Positions 34,700 to 43,585 of a stretch of DNA of 64,000 bases are shown here, in pieces. Position 1 is the stretch's first letter, and the number at the start of each line of letters is the position of its first letter. The DNA is taken from the NCBI RefSeq assembly GCF_006715565.1, contig NZ_VFNL01000001.1, positions 558,001 to 622,000 on the forward strand, read 5' to 3'. Both the position numbers and the translations under genes were made by a program. Under the pieces are notes generated by a model. That model was given only the letters and a program-made list of their open reading frames with translations. It was not told the origin of the DNA and made no database searches. This DNA comes from Microbacterium sp. SLBN-154. Lineage in GTDB: Bacteria > Actinomycetota > Actinomycetes > Actinomycetales > Microbacteriaceae.

Positions 34700-35118
34700 T
34701 CGGTGCCGAGCTCCTCGCGCCAGCCCTTCTCCTTCTGGATGTACTCGTTGTCGGCGTAGTCCGCGAAGTCGGACTCGTCGGTCATCCGGCGCACCTCGAT
34801 CTTGTTGCCGGGGCCGAGGGGGGCCTTCTTCGCCCACTCGACGGCCTCCTCCTGCGACCCGACCTGGATCGTCCAGAAGCCGTTGAAAAGCTCGTGCACC
34901 TCGCCGTAGGGCCCGTCGGTCACGATGGGCGCTTCGCCGGTGAACTCCACCACCGACCCCTGCGCCGCATCGGTCAGACCGTCGCCGCCGAGAAGCACCC
35001 CGGCCTTCATCATCGACTCGTTGTAGGCGCCCATCGCGTTGATGATCGCCTCGAAGTCCATGTCTTCGTAGTTCTCCACCGAACCGCTGTTGCGCATGAT
35101 GAGCATGTACTTGGCCAT
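34696..35118 (-). CDS. YCII/DGPF domain protein, ECF42 partner
   Basis: The 140-residue protein begins MAKYMLIMRN and carries GEAPIVTDGPYGEVHELFNGFWTIQVGSQEEAVEWA, the DGPF signature. Its last 4 bases overlap the sigma factor start (ATGA), so the two are translated together. ATG at 35118 follows GGAGAT at short spacing. Such proteins are usual companions and likely targets or modulators of ECF42-type sigma factors. Confidence 0.92.
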   Translation of the reverse strand: MAKYMLIMRNSGSVENYEDMDFEAIINAMGAYNESMMKAGVLLGGDGLTDAAQGSVVEFTGEAPIVTDGPYGEVHELFNGFWTIQVGSQEEAVEWAKKAPLGPGNKIEVRRMTDESDFADYADNEYIQKEKGWREELGTE

Positions 35119-35281
35119 GAAAATCTCCGTTTCGTTCGGGGAGGAGGGCCCTCCCACTATCGCGTCGAACCGGGCGGAGCGGAATCGACATCGCCGGCGA
35201 GAAAGATTTCGGATGCCGCGACGGCGAGCCGCGGCATCCGCTTCCCGTGCGCCGGACCCACCTGCGGGCACAATGCCATTC

Positions 35282-36070
35282 ATGTGGCTCTACCAGCTGC
35301 CGGTCGGGGTCGCGCTGCCCGGTTTCGTCATCCTCTTCGTCGCGGCGTCGCTGCTGATCGTCATCGCGCTGCGTCGCTGGGTGCCGGGCGACAAGAAGCA
35401 GATGCGCGAGTGGGACCGGATCCTCGCCTACGTGATGGCGACCTTCGGCGTGCTCTACGGCGTGACCCTCGCGCTCATCGCCGCCGCCTCGTACGAGAAC
35501 TACCGCGGCGTCGAGGAGATCGTGATGGATGAGGCATCGGCGGTCGCGGTGCTCTATCGCGACACGGCCGGATTCCCCGAGCCCGAGCGGGGGGAGCTCC
35601 AGGCGCTGATCGTCTCGTACGTCGACCACGTCCGGGAGGTGGATTGGGAGGCGCAGCGCGAGGGACGGATCCCCTCGCAGTCTGTGGCGGAAGTCGCCGC
35701 GATCGAAGAGGTTCTCTTCTCGTTCGAGCCCGAGGGTGAGGGGGAGGCGAACGTCCATGCGGCGGCGATCTGGTCGTTCAACGAGTTCATGTCGGCGCGA
35801 AGCGCGCGGATCGGGGTGATCGGGCTGGAGCTCCCCGGCATCCTGTGGTTCGTCCTGTACTCGGGCGCGGCGATCACGGCGGTGCTGATCGGGATGATCC
35901 AGATGGGACGGCTGCGTACTCACCTCGTCATGGCGGCGGTGCTCGCGTCGTACGTGGCCATCGTCATCTTCACCATCGCGAGCTTCGATCACCCCTACAT
36001 GGGGCCGGTCGCGGTCGACACGGAGTACTTCGAGGAGGTGCAGGAGTGGCTCTTCGACCGCGCGGATTGA
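35282..36070 (+). CDS. DUF4239 (bestrophin-like) membrane protein
   Basis: This 262-residue membrane protein has two N-terminal helices (VGVALPGFVILFVAASLLIVIAL and ILAYVMATFGVLYGVTLALIAAASYENY), a cytosolic helical region (about 80-175), and two C-terminal helices (ILWFVLYSGAAITAVLIGM, LVMAAVLASYVAIVIFTIAS). This is the DUF4239 layout. An in-frame ATG nine bases upstream (35273) is an alternative start. Confidence 0.82.
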   Translation: MWLYQLPVGVALPGFVILFVAASLLIVIALRRWVPGDKKQMREWDRILAYVMATFGVLYGVTLALIAAASYENYRGVEEIVMDEASAVAVLYRDTAGFPEPERGELQALIVSYVDHVREVDWEAQREGRIPSQSVAEVAAIEEVLFSFEPEGEGEANVHAAAIWSFNEFMSARSARIGVIGLELPGILWFVLYSGAAITAVLIGMIQMGRLRTHLVMAAVLASYVAIVIFTIASFDHPYMGPVAVDTEYFEEVQEWLFDRAD

Positions 36071-36137
36071 TCGCTGTCGGAGACCTCCTCGGGCGCCGAT
36101 CTGTCGTGATCGCACCGTTGTGCGACATGCTGACGTG

Positions 36138-36773
36138 ATGAGCGAGGATGCCCAGGCCGCGACCGAAGACGGTGCCGTCGAAAGCGTCGCGGTCGAGAAC
36201 ACCGTGGAGACGCTGGTCGGCCAGGTCAAGGCCGCGCGTCACACCCTCCAGCGCCGCGCGAATGCGGAGGTGATCGGCCTGTACTGGCAGATCGGCGCGA
36301 CCATCCTCGCGCAGGAGAATGCCGCCGAAGACCAGGATGCCGCGCTGGAGGCGCTCGCGCACCGGCTCCGTCACACCTACCCGACCATGACGAGCCTCAC
36401 GGTCGAGGGCCTTCGTCGCATGCGCGACTTCGCCGCCTCGTGGCCCCCGCGCGGCGGGATCGTTCAGCAGCCGGTCGGACAGCTGCCGTGGGGTCATGTC
36501 GTCGAGCTGCTCACCCGCCTCGAAGATCAGCGTCTTCGCGAGTGGTACGCCGGAAAGGCCGTGCAGCACACCTGGAGCCGCACCGAGCTGATCGGCCACA
36601 TCGACGCGGCCCGGCACGAGCACGACACCGACGCGCCGCAGAACTTCGCCGCGGCGCTGCGTCGCGTCGACTCCGCCCTCGCCGAGCAGCTGAGCGCCGA
36701 CCCCGACACCGTCGGCTTCCTCGCCGTGGGGATCGACCTCGATCGCGCAGCCCGCCTCCCCGTGGCGGAGTGA
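36138..36773 (+). CDS. DUF1016 N-terminal domain protein without nuclease domain
   Basis: The 211-residue protein corresponds to the N-terminal half of YhcG-type proteins: VKAARHTLQRRANAEVIGLYWQIGATI, LSLTVEGLRRMRDFAASWP, QLPWGHVVELLTRLEDQRLREWYAGKAVQHTWSRTEL. In full-length relatives a PDDEXK nuclease domain follows; here the protein stops at FLAVGIDLDRAARLPVAE. The frame ends cleanly and codon use is ordinary, so this looks like a natural short form rather than a frameshift. Confidence 0.85.
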   Translation: MSEDAQAATEDGAVESVAVENTVETLVGQVKAARHTLQRRANAEVIGLYWQIGATILAQENAAEDQDAALEALAHRLRHTYPTMTSLTVEGLRRMRDFAASWPPRGGIVQQPVGQLPWGHVVELLTRLEDQRLREWYAGKAVQHTWSRTELIGHIDAARHEHDTDAPQNFAAALRRVDSALAEQLSADPDTVGFLAVGIDLDRAARLPVAE

Positions 36774-36777
36774 GCCG

Positions 36778-37626
36778 TCAGTCGCCGCCGCGTCCGGTGA
36801 AGGCGTCCATCGACGAATAGACGCGGAACACCCGGCCCGCGATGGCATCCCAGGCCCTCGTCGGCAGCACGCCGCGGAGGGCCATCGCGAGCTTCACAGT
36901 CCAGGGGCGCAGCACCATCGGCGTGCCGCGGCGCATTCCACGCCAGGCGGCCGCGGTCGCCTGGACCGGGGTCATGATGGGGGTCAGCAGGGGCCCGCGG
37001 GCGCCGGCGAACATGCCGGTCGACACGTAGCTCGGGCAGAAGGTCGTCACCGCGATGTGGCGGTGACCGGCGGCGGCGAGCTCCAGCCGCACCGACTCGC
37101 TCCACCCGATCATCGCCCACTTCGACGCGGCGTACACGCTCATGCGCGGGTTGGCGAGGGTCCCGGCGGCCGAGGCGATGTTGAGGATGCGCTTCGGCCG
37201 CGAGCGGTCGGCGATCATGTGGGGGAGCACCTCCCGGGTGAGCCACATCGCCGCGAGCGTGTTGACCCGCATCGTCGCCTCGATGCCACGGACGGGGTCG
37301 TGCTCCCAGAACGGCGCCCCACGGACGATGCCGGCGTTGTTGATCAGGATGTCGGGTGCCCCGACGTCGTCGCGCACACGCGCGACCCCGTCGCGGATCG
37401 ACTCCGGCTGCGAGACGTCGACGGCGTAGGCGCGCACGTCCACGCCCGACCGACCGAGGTCGGCCGCCAGTGCGGTCGCCCGCTCCTCATCGATGTCCCA
37501 CAGCGCCACGTCGCGGGCGCCGGCGGCGACCGCTCGCCGCGCGTACAACTCACCCATCCCCCGCGCGCCGCCGGTGATGAGCACGACGGCGCCGCGCACC
37601 GGATCGACGTCGTTGGTTCGCTTCAT
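36778..37626 (-). CDS. SDR family oxidoreductase
   Basis: The 282-residue classical SDR has TGGARGMG as cofactor motif, an acidic WDID after beta2 (NAD preference likely), NNAG, catalytic Ser in NIASAAG and YAASK. The C-terminal part PVQATAAAWRGMRRGTPMVLRPWTVKLAMALRGVLP resembles SDRs of lipid and ketone metabolism. ATG at 37626 follows GAGGAGAGGACGCG. Confidence 0.92.
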   Translation of the reverse strand: MKRTNDVDPVRGAVVLITGGARGMGELYARRAVAAGARDVALWDIDEERATALAADLGRSGVDVRAYAVDVSQPESIRDGVARVRDDVGAPDILINNAGIVRGAPFWEHDPVRGIEATMRVNTLAAMWLTREVLPHMIADRSRPKRILNIASAAGTLANPRMSVYAASKWAMIGWSESVRLELAAAGHRHIAVTTFCPSYVSTGMFAGARGPLLTPIMTPVQATAAAWRGMRRGTPMVLRPWTVKLAMALRGVLPTRAWDAIAGRVFRVYSSMDAFTGRGGD

Positions 37627-37738
37627 CGCGTCCTCTCCTCGGCTGTGCCACAGGCACAATTCCCGGCCGTCGTCCAGGCCTGGAGCCGCACCTGGTCTGC
37701 GTGCCATCATCGCGCAACCCCAAGGGCGAGGAGACATC

Positions 37739-38305
37739 ATGTCCACGTATCAGGTCGGCTACTTCATCGGCAGCCTCTCGTCGACATCCATCAACCGGGT
37801 GCTGTCGAAGGCGCTCATCCGCCTCGCGCCCGACGATCTCGAATTCACCGAGATCCCCATCGGCGACCTTCCGCTCTACAGCCCCGACTTCGACAGCGAC
37901 TTCCCGGCCGAGGCGCGGGCGCTGAAGGAGGCGATCGGTGCCTCGGAGGCCCTGATGTTCGTCACGCCCGAGTACAACCGCAGCATCCCCGGTGCGCTGA
38001 AGAACGCCATCGACTGGGCGTCACGGCCGTGGGGCGAGAACTCGTTCGAGCACATCCCGGCGGCAGTGGTCGGGGCGTCGGTCGGGCAGATCGGCACCGC
38101 CGTGGCTCAGCAGAGCCTCCGCGGAGTCCTCAGCTACTGCAACGCGAGGCAGATGACCGCCCCCGAGGCCTACATCCAGTTCTCCGACGAGGTCTTCGGC
38201 CCCGACGGCGAGGTGCGCGCCGAGGATACCGAGACCTTCCTGCGCGACTTCATGAGCGAGTTCCGCGACCACATCGAGAGGGTGCTCACCGTCCTTCCCC
38301 GCTGA
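37739..38305 (+). CDS. NADPH-dependent FMN reductase family protein
   Basis: The 188-residue flavodoxin-fold oxidoreductase has the FMN phosphate loop GSLSSTSINRVL and PEYNRSIPGALKNAIDW, which contacts the isoalloxazine ring. Members reduce quinones, azo dyes or chromate with NAD(P)H. ATG at 37739 follows GGCGAGGAG. It is followed by a TetR regulator 92 bp downstream that may control it. Confidence 0.92.
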   Translation: MSTYQVGYFIGSLSSTSINRVLSKALIRLAPDDLEFTEIPIGDLPLYSPDFDSDFPAEARALKEAIGASEALMFVTPEYNRSIPGALKNAIDWASRPWGENSFEHIPAAVVGASVGQIGTAVAQQSLRGVLSYCNARQMTAPEAYIQFSDEVFGPDGEVRAEDTETFLRDFMSEFRDHIERVLTVLPR

Positions 38306-38397
38306 CCTCCGCGGTACCGGAAGCTCTCGACGCGCCGAGCCGACCGGCAGGACCCCGTCGAGTCGCTACGGTCGGAGTGACGAAGGAGCCGCAGACC

Positions 38398-39030
38398 ATG
38401 TCGACCACCCCGCCCGCCCGCCCCGCCCCCCGGCGGAAGGATGCTGTCGAGAAGACCCGCGCCATCGAGCGAGCGGCGACCGATCTCGTCCTCGAGCGCG
38501 GCTACGAGGCGGTGACGGTCGACATGATCTGCGAGCTGGCCGGAGTGAGCCAGCGCACCTTCTTCAACCATTTCAAGACGAAGGATGCGGCTCTGCTCGG
38601 CGTGGATCCGCCGACGATCGACGAGCGCGCGGCGCGCGAGTTCATCGTCTCCACCGGGCCACTGCTGGCGGGCGCCGCACAGCTCATCAAAGTCGACCCC
38701 GGGGGGCTCGACGCCGACCCCGCGCAGCTGGCGCGGCGCATCCGCGCCATCGGGAGCAACCCGATGCTGATCACCCGCCAGCTGGAGCGGATCGAGGCCG
38801 TCGAGGCGGAGGTCCGCGAGATCCTGATCCTGCGGTTGAAGAACCAGTACCCCGACGACGATCCCGCGGAGCGCGAACGGCAGGCGGGGCTCATCGTGTC
38901 ACTCGTCGCGGGGCTGATGCGCTTCATCGGGCGCAGCTGGGCGGCCGAGGCCGCAGCCGGCGGCATCCCCGACATCGATCCCGCCGCGATCGAGAGGCTG
39001 CTTCACCGGGTTCTCCCCAAGCTCGGATGA
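38398..39030 (+). CDS. TetR family transcriptional regulator
   Basis: The 210-residue regulator has the HTH at about residues 20-65 (AIERAATDLVLERGYEAVTVDMICELAGVSQRTFFNHFKTKDAALLG), with FFNHFKTK as the TetR signature, and a helical ligand-binding domain after it. ATG at 38398 follows AAGGAG. Target genes are not shown by sequence; the neighbouring FMN reductase gene is a candidate. Confidence 0.93.
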   Translation: MSTTPPARPAPRRKDAVEKTRAIERAATDLVLERGYEAVTVDMICELAGVSQRTFFNHFKTKDAALLGVDPPTIDERAAREFIVSTGPLLAGAAQLIKVDPGGLDADPAQLARRIRAIGSNPMLITRQLERIEAVEAEVREILILRLKNQYPDDDPAERERQAGLIVSLVAGLMRFIGRSWAAEAAAGGIPDIDPAAIERLLHRVLPKLG

Positions 39031-39067
39031 CCGGACGCCCGCGGGTCGCGAGCGTAGGGTGAGGGGT

Positions 39068-39316
39068 ATGCCCCACCCCGAGCCCCGCCCCGCGCGAAAG
39101 CCCCTCCGGGAGCGGATGCGCGAGGAGGGCGGCTGGTTCAACTGGATGAACGCCGTGCTCATCCGCAAGGCCGGGCCCGCGGCGGTCGGGCCCTACGACA
39201 CCGAGCCCGAGCCCGAGCGCACCGAGCGGCCCTGCCCCCTCTGCGGTGCGCCCATGTCGCAGCACACATTCGACCGCACCGGCCCCCGGCCGCGCATGTT
39301 CTGCCCGCAGCAGTGA
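39068..39316 (+). CDS. Small protein with zinc-ribbon-like Cys motif
   Basis: The 82-residue protein has a conserved-looking middle (LRERMREEGGWFNWMNAVLIRKAGPAAVGPY) and CPLCGAPMSQHTFDR...MFCP at the C-terminus, three Cys in a ribbon-like spacing with one His possibly completing a metal site. It overlaps the downstream kinase-like gene by 4 bp. No named family recognised. Confidence 0.7.
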   Translation: MPHPEPRPARKPLRERMREEGGWFNWMNAVLIRKAGPAAVGPYDTEPEPERTERPCPLCGAPMSQHTFDRTGPRPRMFCPQQ

Positions 39317-40206
39317 CCGGGGCTCATCCGATCGGCGACATCGATGCATCGCGAATCGACGAATACCTTGTCCGGACGCTGATCGCCGAGCAGTTCCCCG
39401 CGTGGCTCGACCTTCCGGTGCGCGGCGTGCCCTACGGCGGGAACGACCACCGCATGTTCCGCCTCGGAGATGCACTCTCGGTCCGCCTGCCCTCGGCGCC
39501 CGGATACGTCCCGCAGGTTGCGAAGGAGCAACGGTGGCTGCCGCACCTCTCGCGGTCGTTGCCGCTCCCGATCCCCACCCTGCACGGCATCGGACGCCCC
39601 TCCCGCGCCTTCCCGGGTCCGTGGTCGGTCTACGGCTGGATCGAGGGCGATCCGGCCGCCGTCGTCGAGATCGATGACACCCGGGAGTTCGCGGCCGACC
39701 TCGCCGCCTTTCTCGTCGCCCTTCGCGCCGTGGACGCCGCCGGTGGCCCGGCCCCCGGCCTGCACAGCGGATACCGCGGTGGTCCCCTGGCGCACTACGA
39801 CGACGAGATGGCGGCGATCGTCCATCGTGTCTCCGGCCGGGAGCGCGACCTCGCCGAGGGGATCTGGCGCGACGCCTGTGCCGCCGTCTTCGACGGGCCG
39901 CCGGTGTGGGTGCACGGCGATGTGTCCATCAACAACCTGCTGGTCCGCAGTGGACGGCTCGGCGCAGTGGTGGACTTCGGATGCAGCGCCGTCGGCGATC
40001 CCGCCTGCGACACCGTCATCGAGTGGACCTTCTTCGACGGGGTCGCGGCGGCACTCTTCCGCCGTGATCTCGCCGTCGACGACGGAACGTGGGCTCGTGG
40101 ACGCGGCTGGGCGCTGTGGAAGGCGCTTCTCATGATCGAGAGCCCGAGTCCCGCGGAGGTCACGCAGGCCCGACGCGTGCTGGACCGTCTCTTCGGGGAG
40201 GCGTGA
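39313..40206 (+). CDS. Aminoglycoside phosphotransferase family protein
   Basis: The 297-residue kinase-like protein has HGDVSINNLL (catalytic loop, Asp) and DFGCSAVGDPACD (metal-binding DFG-like) as in APH and homoserine-kinase-like proteins. The N-lobe GGNDHRMFRLGDALSVRLP carries the nucleotide-contacting region. GTG start within a GTGA overlap. Actual antibiotic resistance is not implied; many members act on small metabolites. Confidence 0.92.
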   Translation: MTGAHPIGDIDASRIDEYLVRTLIAEQFPAWLDLPVRGVPYGGNDHRMFRLGDALSVRLPSAPGYVPQVAKEQRWLPHLSRSLPLPIPTLHGIGRPSRAFPGPWSVYGWIEGDPAAVVEIDDTREFAADLAAFLVALRAVDAAGGPAPGLHSGYRGGPLAHYDDEMAAIVHRVSGRERDLAEGIWRDACAAVFDGPPVWVHGDVSINNLLVRSGRLGAVVDFGCSAVGDPACDTVIEWTFFDGVAAALFRRDLAVDDGTWARGRGWALWKALLMIESPSPAEVTQARRVLDRLFGEA

Positions 40207-40307
40207 GCCCGCGGCATCCGCTTCTCTCGCCGGTGAAGCATCGCCGAATCCGCCGAGCGCCCACGGCCTACACTGGAAACGCCCCGATCCCCGTCTGAAA
40301 CGCCGTC

Positions 40308-40991
40308 ATGCCTGCTGCTGCCACGCCCCGCGCTTTCCGTGCGCGCGACCTGCAGCTCGCGCGCGCCCTCTTCGCGGCGATCGTTGCGGTGATGATCACT
40401 TTCTCGCCCGATCATTCGGCCTCGATCGGGCTGTCGGTCTTCAGCGGATTCGCGATCGCGACCGGTCTGGTCTTCCTCCTCGCCGCCTGGCTGGTCTATC
40501 CCGCCGGGGCGCGGTGGCAGGCCATCGTGATGGGCATCCTCAGCATCGTCGCCGGCATGGCGGGAGGCATCCCGGCGTGGCGATCGGAGGTCACGTTCGT
40601 GGTCATCGTCGCCACCTGGGCGCTCGCGACCGGACTCACCGAGGCCCTGTCGTCGTGTCGTGAGGTGCGCCTCTCCCGGGGAGCGCCCGAGCTCGCCGTG
40701 GCCGCCCGCGAAGCCCGCGACGGTCTGGCCGTGGGGCTCATCACCCTCGTGCTGAGCGTCGCGCTGATCTCGGTGCCGGTGTCGTACGCGCTGGAGTACA
40801 CCATCGACGAGGCGGGCACCTTCACCCTCACCGGCACGACGATCGGTGTCGGCATCCTGGGCGGCTACGCCGCCATCATCGCGGTGTGGCTGGCCATCGC
40901 CGGCTTCTCGCCGCGCCCCGAGGCGGATTCCCCGTCCGCCGAACCCATCGATGACACCGCCGCGGTGTCATCCCCGGAGGACTCCCGATGA
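40308..40991 (+). CDS. Multi-pass membrane protein, HdeD/DUF308-like
   Basis: The 227-residue protein has about six hydrophobic helices arranged as short pairs (ALFAAIVAVMITFSP, LSVFSGFAIATGLVFLLAAWLV, VMGILSIVAGMAGGIP, FVVIVATWALATGLTEAL), a pattern like HdeD-type membrane proteins, and an acidic Ser/Pro-rich cytosolic tail. It overlaps the next membrane gene by 4 bp. Function unknown. Confidence 0.75.
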   Translation: MPAAATPRAFRARDLQLARALFAAIVAVMITFSPDHSASIGLSVFSGFAIATGLVFLLAAWLVYPAGARWQAIVMGILSIVAGMAGGIPAWRSEVTFVVIVATWALATGLTEALSSCREVRLSRGAPELAVAAREARDGLAVGLITLVLSVALISVPVSYALEYTIDEAGTFTLTGTTIGVGILGGYAAIIAVWLAIAGFSPRPEADSPSAEPIDDTAAVSSPEDSR

Positions 40992-41311
40992 CCGACAAGC
41001 TCACCCGACGCGATCTGCTCAAGCCCGTTCAGCTGCTAGGGCTCGCCTTCGGGGCCGCGCTCTTCGCGGGATTCGTCACCCTCATGTCGATGGGCTTCTT
41101 CCAGCAGGGCGGCGGCGAGCAGGCCTCACGTGCGCTGGTGGTCGCCGGCATCGTCGCGGGCGTGACGTTCATCGTCACCCTGCTGATCCTCTCGCTGCTG
41201 CTCCTGGCCGTCGACCCCGCCGCCGTGCAGAAGCCGATGGAGCGACCGGTGCTCTACGACGACCCCGCCGACGCGCCCGACGCACCCACCGGCGGGTCGA
41301 CCACCCCGTAG
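40988..41311 (+). CDS. Small two-helix membrane protein
   Basis: The 107-residue protein has a basic start (MTDKLTRRDLLKPVQ), two hydrophobic helices (LLGLAFGAALFAGFVTLMSMGFF and ALVVAGIVAGVTFIVTLLILSLLLLAV) and a Pro/Asp-rich tail. Coupled by ATGA overlap to the preceding membrane protein gene; likely a partner or a lipid-bilayer accessory. No family recognised. Confidence 0.75.
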   Translation: MTDKLTRRDLLKPVQLLGLAFGAALFAGFVTLMSMGFFQQGGGEQASRALVVAGIVAGVTFIVTLLILSLLLLAVDPAAVQKPMERPVLYDDPADAPDAPTGGSTTP

Positions 41312-41315
41312 CGGT

Positions 41316-42056
41316 TCAGATGCGGAGGGCGCGGCTGAAGCGGGTGTGAAACCCGGGATGCTGAGCCGGCGTCGCCAGCACGGAATCCGGCGTCCGGCCG
41401 GCCAGGCGAGGAAATCCGGCGTCTGACATCAGGCCGTCGTCGAGCGCCCGCACCCGCGCCTCGACGAGCGGCCACGACACGTGCTCGTTGGCCGCCCAGA
41501 TCGTCCGCCCGAGGTGCGTCTCGTGGAACCCCCACCGCGCGGTGAGGAAGCGCGACAGCGCGGTGTCGACGGCTTCGGTGTCGCGTTCGACGGCGATCCG
41601 GGTTCCCGGACCGACGGCGCGGCCGTCGAGGCGGCGGCGCCGTGAGCGGTATTCGATGAGCGGGCCGGTGTCGCGCATCCCGATCCGCGCCCACCGGTAG
41701 GGAAGCCCGAAGATCGCCCGCGCCGCGAGCACCGGCGCCACGTGCTCGGCCTCGAGGGTGCGGAAGACGACGCCGCGCCGCCCGGCGGCGTCGACGCCGT
41801 AGGTGCGGACGTTGATCTCGCGGAACGTGCCGACGAACGGCACCGGAGGAAGCGGCAGGAATCGGAACTCGCTCAGAACGAACGGAACGAGCCCGACCCA
41901 CGCCGATCCGTCGAAGACGTCGGGCTCCACTCCGCGGGGGAGAAGCGGTGCGACCGCGCCGGGCTCGACCCGCCAGTGCAGGAAGACCGCGTCGCTCCAG
42001 CGCTGGGCGATGACCGCGCGCCGCAGGAGGGGCGGGGCATCGCGCTCGAACGTCAC
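41316..42056 (-). CDS. DUF2071 (YqjF-like) protein
   Basis: The 246-residue protein matches DUF2071: AVFLHWRVEPGAVAPLLPRGVEPDVFDGSAWVGLVPF near the start, FVGTFREINVRTYG and YRSRRRRLDG in the middle, WFHETHLGR-like segments near the end. GTG at 42056 follows a purine-rich stretch; a start at 42083 is possible. Function unknown; Bacillus YqjF is linked to redox-stress responses. Confidence 0.85.
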   Translation of the reverse strand: MTFERDAPPLLRRAVIAQRWSDAVFLHWRVEPGAVAPLLPRGVEPDVFDGSAWVGLVPFVLSEFRFLPLPPVPFVGTFREINVRTYGVDAAGRRGVVFRTLEAEHVAPVLAARAIFGLPYRWARIGMRDTGPLIEYRSRRRRLDGRAVGPGTRIAVERDTEAVDTALSRFLTARWGFHETHLGRTIWAANEHVSWPLVEARVRALDDGLMSDAGFPRLAGRTPDSVLATPAQHPGFHTRFSRALRI

Positions 42057-42166
42057 CCTCCGATTCTCCCGCCGCCGTGGCATCCCGGCGCCCGCTCTTC
42101 CGCCCCGCTGAGCGGGGGACGGAGGCGGGGAAGGCGGCGGCGGGGCGGGGAAGGGCGCGGCGGGGG

Positions 42167-43549
42167 TCAGCGCGCGGGGGGCACGAGCTCGGCGGCGAGA
42201 CCCACGTAGCCGGCCGGCGTGAGGGCGAGCAGCCGTTCCTTCGCCTCGTCGCCGATGTCGAGGCCGCGCACGAACTCCGCCAGCTCGGGCCCGCCGACGC
42301 GGCGCCCGCGAGTGAGGTCCTTCAGCAGCGCGTAGGGGTCGGTGATCTGCGAACGGCCCGCGGCGATCTCGGCGCGCACCACGGTCTGGATCGCCTCGGC
42401 GAGCACCTCCCAGTTCGCGTCGAGGTCGGCCAGCAGCACGTCGCGGCGCAGCGAGATCTCGCCGAGACCGCGCAGCAGGTTGTCGAGCGCGAGGAGGGAG
42501 TGACCGAAGGCCACACCGATGTTGCGCTGCGTGGTCGAGTCGGTGAGGTCGCGCTGCAGACGCGAGGTCACGAGCGTCGAGGCGAGCGTGGCGAACAGGC
42601 CCCCCGCGATCTCGAGATTCGCCTCGGCGTTCTCGAAGCGGATCGGGTTGATCTTGTGCGGCATGGTCGACGACCCGGTCGCGCCGGCGACGGGGATCTG
42701 CGCGAAGTATCCGAGGGAGATGTAGGTCCAGATATCCGTCGCGAGATTGTGCAGGATGCCGCCGGCGTGACGAGCGCGGTCGTAGAGCTCGACCTGCCAG
42801 TCGTGCGACTCGATCTGGGTGGTGAGCGGGTTGAAGTCGAGTCCCAGGCCCTCGATGAACTCCCGCGAGAGGGTCGGCCAGTTCACCTGCGGGTCGGCGG
42901 CGAGATGCGCCGACCAGGTGCCGGTCGCTCCCGAGAACTTCGCGAGGAACTCAGATCCCTGGATGCCGCGGACCACCCGCTCCAGGCGTCCGGCGAACAC
43001 CGCCAGCTCCTTGCCCATGGTCGTGGGGGTCGCCGGCTGTCCATGCGTGCGCGCCAGCATCGCGGCATCCCGGTGCTCGTCCGCCAGACGCCAGAGGGCC
43101 GCGACCACCTCGCGGAGCTTCGGCAGCCAGACGTCGTGCACCGCGCGCTTGACGGTGAGGGCATAGGCGGTGGAGTTGATGTCTTCGCTCGTGCACGCGA
43201 AATGCGTGAGCTCGGCGATGCGGTCGAGCCCGAGGGAGGTCAGGCGATCGCGTACGAGGTACTCGACGGCCTTGACGTCGTGGCGGGTGACCGCCTCCTT
43301 CTCGGCGAGCCAGTCGATCTCGCTCTGCCCGAAGTCGAGATAGAGCACGCGCAGGCGGTCCTTGTCCGACGGCGACAGGGGCCGGGTGCCGAACAGGGAG
43401 GACTCGGTCAGGGCGATCAGCCACTCGACCTCGACCTCGACGCGGGCGCGGTTCAGACCCGCCTCGGAGAGGTAGTCGGCCAGCGGTGCGACCGCGGCCC
43501 GGTAGCGCCCGTCGAGCGGGCTGAGCGGCTGAGGGGGAAGAGAGGGCAC
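42167..43549 (-). CDS. purB: Adenylosuccinate lyase
   Basis: The 460-residue enzyme catalyses two fumarate-releasing steps of purine synthesis: SAICAR to AICAR and adenylosuccinate to AMP. The fumarase-family signature is SSTMPHKINPIRFENAE, the active-site His is in ARTHGQPATPTTMGKE, and the N-terminal LSPLDGRY is typical of PurB. Length matches the E. coli-type enzyme. Single gene here, 36 bp downstream of the phosphatase gene on the same strand. Confidence 0.97.
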   Translation of the reverse strand: MPSLPPQPLSPLDGRYRAAVAPLADYLSEAGLNRARVEVEVEWLIALTESSLFGTRPLSPSDKDRLRVLYLDFGQSEIDWLAEKEAVTRHDVKAVEYLVRDRLTSLGLDRIAELTHFACTSEDINSTAYALTVKRAVHDVWLPKLREVVAALWRLADEHRDAAMLARTHGQPATPTTMGKELAVFAGRLERVVRGIQGSEFLAKFSGATGTWSAHLAADPQVNWPTLSREFIEGLGLDFNPLTTQIESHDWQVELYDRARHAGGILHNLATDIWTYISLGYFAQIPVAGATGSSTMPHKINPIRFENAEANLEIAGGLFATLASTLVTSRLQRDLTDSTTQRNIGVAFGHSLLALDNLLRGLGEISLRRDVLLADLDANWEVLAEAIQTVVRAEIAAGRSQITDPYALLKDLTRGRRVGGPELAEFVRGLDIGDEAKERLLALTPAGYVGLAAELVPPAR

Positions 43550-43585
43550 GATGCTCCCGTGACGACGCGGCCCCGCGTCAGCACC

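Noticed and set aside
39313..40206. Acquired aminoglycoside resistance gene
   Set aside because: No mobile element or base-composition change; the kinase-like fold is widespread and its substrate is unknown.
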